Below are positions 41,780 through 64,000 of a stretch of 64,000 nt of DNA, one piece after another. The stretch covers positions 2,427,410-2,491,409 of the forward strand of contig OZ024791.1 of NCBI GenBank assembly GCA_964017065.1, read 5' to 3'. The position numbers were made by a program, and so were the translations under genes. The DNA comes from Haliclona indistincta (lineage: Eukaryota > Porifera > Demospongiae > Haplosclerida > Chalinidae). The notes under the pieces were generated by a model. That model was not told where the DNA came from. It searched no databases and saw only the letters and a list, made by a program, of their open reading frames with translations. Positions within the stretch are counted from its first letter, which is position 1. Each line of letters opens with the position of its first letter.

Positions 41780-43754
41780 GTCAGGGTTGTGGTCTAGGGT
41801 TCTGTCAGCGTCTCCTTCGCTGGGTGTCTGAAGAGCAGTTCAGCAGAGTTTCAGTGCTAACAAGCTCACACGCACACGAGAGAAAGGATGCACAATTGTC
41901 GGGGTTAGCTATCAAAAAAATAAATTATTGCAGAGGAAAAGAGGCATAACAGTATTTTTCTTACTTGAAGTCTTGGACCAAAACCATAAAGCATGCTCAA
42001 TTGCTGTATCAATTATCAGGGTATTGGTCTGTTATTTTTTGAATTTCTGCTTATTTTTCTAATGATTGTGACTTACTGCTATAGTAATACGGACTGGTTG
42101 TGGTGTTGATATTGTGCACATGTCTTTGTGATCACAGCTCTCCACATCGGTTTGTGCTCAACTCTCAGACATCAGCTGATCTCATGGATCATTTCACTAA
42201 CAGACTGAAATGGCTTCCCCTGGAGCAGCGTACCTCTACCAGCAGCAGTGATGATAATGGTGAGGAGATAAGGCAACTAGAGAACTATTTATCTGTACTG
42301 GGTAATGTGCAAGTATATAACTTCCCATCAATCCCATGAATTATTTGACCTGGGTATTGGTGCACAGAGTCAGCCAACCTGTACCAGTATCAATCTAGCT
42401 GCTCACAAAATGTCCTCGGCAACGCACAGTTGTAGATTGGAGGAAGAGAGAGTGCTTGCCTGAACGGTTACGTACTGATTCTCAATGGTCTTATGGTAGT
42501 AGTTGCTGGAGTTTGCCTAGTTCCACTAGATGCTACTTCAACGTCATTGTTATGACATAGTATTTACTGACTTTTCTATGGCGTTTTCAGCTTGACATTT
42601 CAACAGTGCATTCTATTTTACATACACTGTACATACTTGTAAAATTCTACATGTTTGTACATGTAAAGAATCAACAGGCTTTGCAGCTCACTGCGCCTTG
42701 TGATAAACATGCTTTGCTGCTCACTGCCGCCCAGCCTCATGATGTCAACAGGGCGCCAGACACTAGTCTATCTGTACAAAGGTGTATAAAGGTTTATATC
42801 AGCTTGGTTCTGAAATTAACAAAAATTTGTTTTGCCTAAAACAACAAGCCATTGTTTAAAACTCCACCCTGGTGTCAGTAAGCCGCCTGTACATTTGGAT
42901 ACTGATGGGCAGCTGATGGGTAATAATGTCTATGGTATTTGCAGGAGAAAGTGAGCTCTTTTCTTCTCAATCTCAATATTTCCTTCCTGGATCAGGACTC
43001 GCAAGGCAGCTCATAGCTCATAGGTTTGCTGTCACTTGCTGTTATGCTTACGAACTCTTCTCTCGTGCAGCTCTGAGGTTGGTGTGCCTCTGGTTGTGCT
43101 GGTCAAATTTTGCTCTCAAGGTGACAACATACCAGATGCAGTGGGTCTGGCAACATACCTCAATGAATGGCTGGGAATGGTAAGTGAAAGATACACATAT
43201 CATGTTTTGACAAGTCAAATAATTTCTAAATTCAAAAGAAAAGTTACTTTGATCTCAGCCAAATGTCTTACCCCTAAGTGCGAATTTTGTTTCATACAAT
43301 AAATGACAAGGCAGATTATCATAGCCCCATGCCAGTGGGAAACTGTCCAGATTTCCTACATGTAGTTCTTAGAAAGGAAGTTAACTAGAGATTGCTTGTA
43401 AGGTTCAGGAAGACACGTCAATGCTGAAATTTGTGAAGCTGTCAAAAAATTAATTGCAAGTATCTATTTTGCTTTCTTGGAAAACAGATGTCCAACCAGT
43501 TTTATTTCTTGTCATTCACTTATGTCAGCATAGCTTCAAAGGATTATAGAAGCAACATAAAGTGTGTGAGTCTACTGATCATTACCGCATCTTTTATTTT
43601 TTAGGTATCACAGACTAAAGAAGGCAGTGGCAGATCAGGTATGCTGCTATGGTGTTGTTACAGTGTGTGTTCACAAGTTGTGTGTGTAGTATGGCGGTTA
43701 CTGGACTCATGGCAGCTGATGTTTGGAACACCTCACCCTACTGAACTGTACTAA
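41255..43754 (+). CDS. PSMG2: Proteasome assembly chaperone 2
   Basis: Partner of PSMG1 in building the 20S alpha ring. Exons: 41255-41362, 41429-41597, 41646-41704, 41785-41903, 42138 to about 42301, about 42939-43022, about 43071-43180, about 43605-43639 and 43690-43754. Family matches: PCVSVGNVGQLAVDLVVSTL near the N terminus, VAVQIRSPIAK, VLTSSHAHERKDAQL, VKFCSQGDNIPDAVGLATYL, and the C-terminal VWRLLDSW...ELY, like the PSMG2 tail that contacts the proteasome. Intron 2 uses a GC donor (AAG|GCAAGT at 41598). Intron 3 carries a (CT)n tract. The acceptor of the sixth exon is the least certain. Confidence 0.88.
41731..41775. repeat. (CT)n microsatellite at the 3' end of PSMG2 intron 3
   Basis: Pure CT run followed by ATATGTCAG, the acceptor of the next exon, so it forms the polypyrimidine tract on the sense strand. 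Confidence 0.95.
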
Positions 43755-44140
43755 TACATTGCTGACAGTGGAGGGGCGGTCCTCATGAATATCATTACTA
43801 ACACTTAATATTATTCATGATGTTGATATTAATTTGTGTGACGTCACCTGTAGATGGCGACCGGCTGATAGGTCCAGTAGCTTTCTTCTACTTTCCTCTG
43901 CTTTGTGTGGTGACAAGATCTTTCATCTCTACCTAACAAGCTCACGTACGCCTTGTAACCACCGTCTGGGCGTCGCGCGGTTGCTGAACACAGAGGTATG
44001 TGACCATGCTTGCGTTACGCCTCGGGCGTGGCGCTGTGAGCCGAGGGTGGTTTGAATTTCTGTAGAAGCCAGACTGTTGAGCGTGGTGTGTGTCTCTCTC
44101 GCTGTACCAGGGCAGTGTTGGTGGTAACAGAGCAGCAGAC

Positions 44141-60459
<16,319 letters not shown>

Positions 60460-60705
60460 TGGTTGACTGTTTGTACACACATGCATACACTCGATTTTTA
60501 ATGTTTTGTGCTAATTTTTGTTTTGATTATTATAGATTTTTTCGAAAGAGCTGCTAAATTTAACAACCTTGCTGTGCACGGTGTTGTCACAAAATTTTTT
60601 TATGTTCAGTTACAGGTATTCAGTGTCTAATAAACCATTAACTTGCAGGATGCGAAAATCAACGCGCCAGTACGTACCCGCGCAAGCTGTACATGCAGCT
60701 CGCGA

Positions 60706-62151
60706 ATGGACGCACAGCGTAGAAAAGTGGTCGTGATCATTGGCGGTGGTTTATCCGGCCTTGCTGCTGCCATCACTCTCGTTCGAGATGGTAGGTACGA
60801 CGTGCACTTACTCGAAGGGTCTTCTGAGCTCGGCGGAAGGGTTTCATCCGCAGAACTCGGAGACGGAACCTCAGTACCGATGGGTGCTACGTATTTTCAT
60901 GGCGTGGAGAAGAAGAATTCGCTCCTAGAGATCGCGACGCAAAGCGGGATAACAAAACCCAGCGAAGGCAATGTTGATGAGGAAAGAGAGGTGCTTCATA
61001 TTCTTAGTGATGGCGCGACACTGCCATCTGCAACAGTTGGTGCTTATGAAGAAATAGTGGAAGGCATTTTAGAGGACTTGGACAAGCGATACGCCCACGT
61101 AGCATCGAGTATGAGCCTGAGCGAGTACACTACTGTGGAATTTGTTTCGCGTACATCTGATTTAAAGAACATTCCGCCTCTCCCGTGCTCGGCTTCTGTG
61201 CTGCTGGACTGTTTTCTAAAGTGGGAAGGAGTGAATGCGGGGTCGAAATATCTCAAAGATGTTGACACAGCAACATTCGGTGAGTGTGGCTGCTTGGATG
61301 CAAGAAGTACACTGTACATTCCTGGTGATCCGTTTTCAAAGTTAATCAAACATTTCACTAGACAACTACCATCAAATGTGATTCATCTCAATTCTGAGGT
61401 AGTGTCAGTCCAGTGGAACCAGTCTATAGCCTCGTCTGGTCATCCCGTAACAGTACAATGCGCCAATGGTCTTCAATATTCAACAGATCATGTCATTCTG
61501 ACTGTATCTCTCGGTGTGCTCAAGGAGAAGATAAAGCCATCACAGACACCATTCTTCTCTCCTCCTCTGCCTCAGATGAAGCAGCATGCAATAGAGAAGC
61601 TTGGGTTTGGAATCGTTAATAGAATAGTTCTAGAAATGTCTGAAAAGCTGTTTGACGATGACTGCGAGGAGGTATACCTATATTGGAACAAGCAAGATCA
61701 GGACTTGCCTGAAGAATATGAATGGTTACGAAACATAGACTCTTTTCAAGTAGTACCCGGTACAAACCACGTCACCTGTTTTGTTGTAGGTGATGACGCT
61801 CTTGCAACCGAGAATCTTTCCACTGAAAAAATTGTCGGAGGCATGACTTTGTTGATAGAGCTCTTTCTGCACAAAACTATTACTTGTCCTGTATCTGCTG
61901 TGTGGAGCCAATGGGGAACCAATCCTTTGCACTGTGGAAGCTACTCCTACCCTGCAGTAGGCAGCACGTCAAAGGATAGGGAGATCCTTTCTGCTCCTCT
62001 AGACGGCTCTACCCCTCTTCAGCTGCTGTTTGCTGGTGAAGCCACGCACCCCACTCTCTTCTCCACTGCTAATGCTGCCTATGATACTGGAGTCAAGGAA
62101 GCTCTGCGTATCATCGATCTAACTAAGCTCATCACTAATAATAAAAATTAA
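60706..62151 (+). CDS. Polyamine-oxidase-like flavin amine oxidase 1, intronless
   Basis: FAD-dependent amine oxidase of the PAOX/SMOX/LSD1 fold. VVVIIGGGLSGLAAAITL is the ADP-binding Rossmann motif, followed by LLEGSSELGGRVSSAE and GATYFHG. The substrate/FAD half has HVILTVSLGVLKEKI, and the C-terminal FAD motif is LLFAGEATHPTLFSTANAAY. Single exon, about 480 aa; I start at ATG 60706 (MDAQRRK) because upstream residues add no fold. In LGFGIVNRIVL, the position of the conserved flavin-site lysine (NK in LSD1/PAOX) is Arg. It lacks an obvious peroxisomal C-terminal tripeptide (ends NNKN). Tandem to a second copy 172 bp downstream. Confidence 0.87.
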   Translation: MDAQRRKVVVIIGGGLSGLAAAITLVRDGRYDVHLLEGSSELGGRVSSAELGDGTSVPMGATYFHGVEKKNSLLEIATQSGITKPSEGNVDEEREVLHILSDGATLPSATVGAYEEIVEGILEDLDKRYAHVASSMSLSEYTTVEFVSRTSDLKNIPPLPCSASVLLDCFLKWEGVNAGSKYLKDVDTATFGECGCLDARSTLYIPGDPFSKLIKHFTRQLPSNVIHLNSEVVSVQWNQSIASSGHPVTVQCANGLQYSTDHVILTVSLGVLKEKIKPSQTPFFSPPLPQMKQHAIEKLGFGIVNRIVLEMSEKLFDDDCEEVYLYWNKQDQDLPEEYEWLRNIDSFQVVPGTNHVTCFVVGDDALATENLSTEKIVGGMTLLIELFLHKTITCPVSAVWSQWGTNPLHCGSYSYPAVGSTSKDREILSAPLDGSTPLQLLFAGEATHPTLFSTANAAYDTGVKEALRIIDLTKLITNNKN

Positions 62152-62322
62152 TTATTTATAATAATTATTGTATTATACTATTATATTAATTTTTTTATGA
62201 ATTGTAGTTCACTTTGAGAAGCCGCCGTCTCGATTCGCGCGTCATCCTTACACCGGAAGTCAATCGGTAACTTCCCAAAACCGATGCACGCATGAACAAA
62301 AAAAACATTAATCCTAAGAAGA

Positions 62323-63771
62323 ATGAGCAAGAAGACTGTTGTGATCGTCGGTGGGGGGATAGCTGGCCTTGCTGCAGCTAATACACTCGAACGCGCAGGA
62401 GGGTACGAAGTGCACATGTTGGAAGGTTCATCGCGTCTCGGAGGTCGAGTGCAGACAGCTGATTTTCCAAAAGTAGGAATACCTGTTGCTTTAGGTGGAC
62501 ACTATTTTCACGGTGAAGCAACAAACTCTCTTTATCAGCTAGCAAGAAAATTAGAATTTCTTGTCGAGAAGGATCGTTCTATTCTGTCTCGTTCTGAAAG
62601 CAAAGACAATGAGGACGGGCACGGTAACGACTCTCCTCTGAGTCTACTTAGTGACGGAACAGTTTTAAACACCTGCTCTTCTTTTCGCCACTATACTCGG
62701 CTTTTCCAGTCGGCTTACTCAAAATTGGCATCCATTGATGAATCTACGACTACGTCGCCGAACTCGAACGTCTACGATTACGTAGCGTTACGTTATAACG
62801 AGGAAGTGACTGCAGATACTGCCTTATCTCTAGCTGTATTTGACTGCTATATGTCTGTGGTGGGGTTGTACTTTGGCAGCACATTAAAAAACATCGACTT
62901 GGTTCTGCTCGCAGACAATGAAGCCGATCATGAAGACACAACTGAGTACCCTGGACACCCACTGCAACGAATAGTCAATCATCTTGCCGAAGGGCTCTCA
63001 TCAAATGTGATTCACCTCAACTCTGAGGTAGTATCCATCCAGTGGAACCAGTCTGTTGGACATCCAGTAGCAGTCCAATGCAGTAATGGTCTTCGGTACT
63101 TAGCAGATCATGTCATACTGACAGTGTCTCTCGGCGTACTCAAGGAAAAGATAGAGCCATCCATGACACCATTTTTCTCTCCTCCTCTGCCTGAATCGAA
63201 ACAGCTTGCAATACAAAGGCTAGGTTTTGGAGTAGTTTGTAAATTGATTTTTTCTTTAACAGAGCCACTCTGTGATGACACTCGTTTTGATGAAGTGTTG
63301 CTGTTTTGGAAGGAAAACCAAATGATTCCAAAACAACTATCGTGGATCAAGGGACTGTCTCTCATCCAAGTAAAAGACAAATCTGGTCTCTATACAGCTT
63401 GGCTTGGAGGAGAAAATGCCATTGCTGTCGAGAAATTGACAAATGCTGATCTGAAAGAAGGCTTGAGATTGGTTGCGGAAATGTTCTTTAAAAAATCCGT
63501 TCATGTTGATTCAATTATTTGCACACGCTGGTACAATGACCCTCTCTACAGAGGTAGCTACTCCTATGCTGCAGCTGGTAGCACATCAAGTGACAGAGAG
63601 AACTTATCCGGCCCTCTAGAAGGCACCACTCCTCTTCAGCTGCTCTTTGCTGGCGAAGCTACGCATCCCACTTACTTCTCCACAGCTCAAGCTGCCTATG
63701 ATAGCGGAATCAAGGAGGCTCTACGCATCATTGATCTGTCAAAATCTGAAAAAGTACTAGCAAAGTGTTAA
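62323..63771 (+). CDS. Polyamine-oxidase-like flavin amine oxidase 2, intronless
   Basis: Paralogue of the preceding gene: VVIVGGGIAGLAAANTLERA, MLEGSSRLGGRVQTAD, GGHYFHGE, HVILTVSLGVLKEKI, and LLFAGEATHPTYFSTAQAAY near the C terminus. The N-terminal domain boundary motifs and the C-terminal FAD motif are much closer to copy 1 than the middle substrate domain, which has diverged. It keeps Lys at the flavin-site position (VVCKLIF). Start ATG 62323 immediately precedes the Rossmann strand. Ends VLAKC, not a standard peroxisomal signal. Confidence 0.88.
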   Translation: MSKKTVVIVGGGIAGLAAANTLERAGGYEVHMLEGSSRLGGRVQTADFPKVGIPVALGGHYFHGEATNSLYQLARKLEFLVEKDRSILSRSESKDNEDGHGNDSPLSLLSDGTVLNTCSSFRHYTRLFQSAYSKLASIDESTTTSPNSNVYDYVALRYNEEVTADTALSLAVFDCYMSVVGLYFGSTLKNIDLVLLADNEADHEDTTEYPGHPLQRIVNHLAEGLSSNVIHLNSEVVSIQWNQSVGHPVAVQCSNGLRYLADHVILTVSLGVLKEKIEPSMTPFFSPPLPESKQLAIQRLGFGVVCKLIFSLTEPLCDDTRFDEVLLFWKENQMIPKQLSWIKGLSLIQVKDKSGLYTAWLGGENAIAVEKLTNADLKEGLRLVAEMFFKKSVHVDSIICTRWYNDPLYRGSYSYAAAGSTSSDRENLSGPLEGTTPLQLLFAGEATHPTYFSTAQAAYDSGIKEALRIIDLSKSEKVLAKC

Positions 63772-64000
63772 TATTTTTTTTGCTGTACCAATAAAAAAAT
63801 TGTTTAATTGCAGAGATAAAACATTAATACAAGTGGTTTGTATTGTACAATGCACCCAGGAATTATTGTCTTGATCATTTTCTTTTCTAATGAGATTATC
63901 TGACTCCAGCTCTCGGGATGGTTTATTTGTCCTGCTATTACAATGTGTGGTATTTTAGACAATGCACTGGACCTTATGCATTTCATGAATTAATACAGTG
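63772..64000. other. Downstream flank
   Basis: AATAAA at 63790 is a probable polyadenylation signal of the second amine oxidase. No gene seen. Confidence 0.5.

Overview
The window reads as a gene-dense, AT-rich nuclear genome segment of a basal metazoan, most likely a demosponge. The evidence is spliceosomal introns (many of 40-150 bp), animal single-copy genes (HLCS, PINX1, NTMT1, DPH1, MFSD5, PSMG2, ARHGAP39), and sponge-style accessory genes: a ZU5-UPA-Death receptor, a Kelch-TKL kinase, and secreted fibrinogen-like proteins. The species call is inference; no marker gene fixes it. Exon boundaries were placed by eye from GT/AG, GC/AG or AT/AC signals, reading frame and remembered family alignments.

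Layout. 1-1.85 kb: 3' end of an insulinase-type M16 protease (+). 2.3-6.6 kb: two tandem holocarboxylase synthetase genes (-), one with a mitochondrial-type leader and one without. 6.7-10.8 kb: Ig-FN3-TM-ZU5-UPA-Death receptor (-), with a transposon beside one splice acceptor and an 802-bp foldback element just upstream of its start codon. 11.7-22.7 kb: a repeat island holding a 152-bp perfect palindrome, a 5.1-kb long-TIR transposon (TSD 7 bp) inserted in an old LINE remnant, a TIR element with another nested inside it, an hAT-like element and a charged-repeat ORF relic. 23.5-26.8 kb: ZIP-like membrane protein (-) head-to-head with an intronless alpha-carbonic anhydrase (+). 27.4-30.6 kb: Kelch-coiled coil-TKL kinase (-) with a 61-bp minisatellite in an intron. 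32.9-43.8 kb: PINX1 (-), NTMT1 (-), DPH1 (+), a forkhead factor (+), MFSD5 (-), PSMG2 (+), partly as head-to-head pairs. 44.1-60.5 kb: ARHGAP39/Vilse (WW-WW-MyTH4-RhoGAP, +) with two U12-type introns; one 8.9-kb intron carries a tandem-duplicated fibrinogen-like gene on the opposite strand. 60.7-63.8 kb: two tandem intronless polyamine-oxidase-like flavoenzymes (+).

Themes. Local duplication followed by divergence recurs (HLCS, fibrinogen-like gene, amine oxidases). Small TIR elements sit in introns and gene flanks with clean target duplications of 9 bp (Mutator-like), 8 bp (hAT-like), 7 bp, TA (mariner/pogo-like) or TTA (Harbinger-like). The candidate for an undescribed system is the 5.1-kb element at 14117-19234: about 471-bp inverted repeats, a spliced gene starting with a hydrophobic leader and a 2A-like GDIQLNPGP motif, an RNase-H-like transposase-type core, and a Tudor/chromo-like tail.
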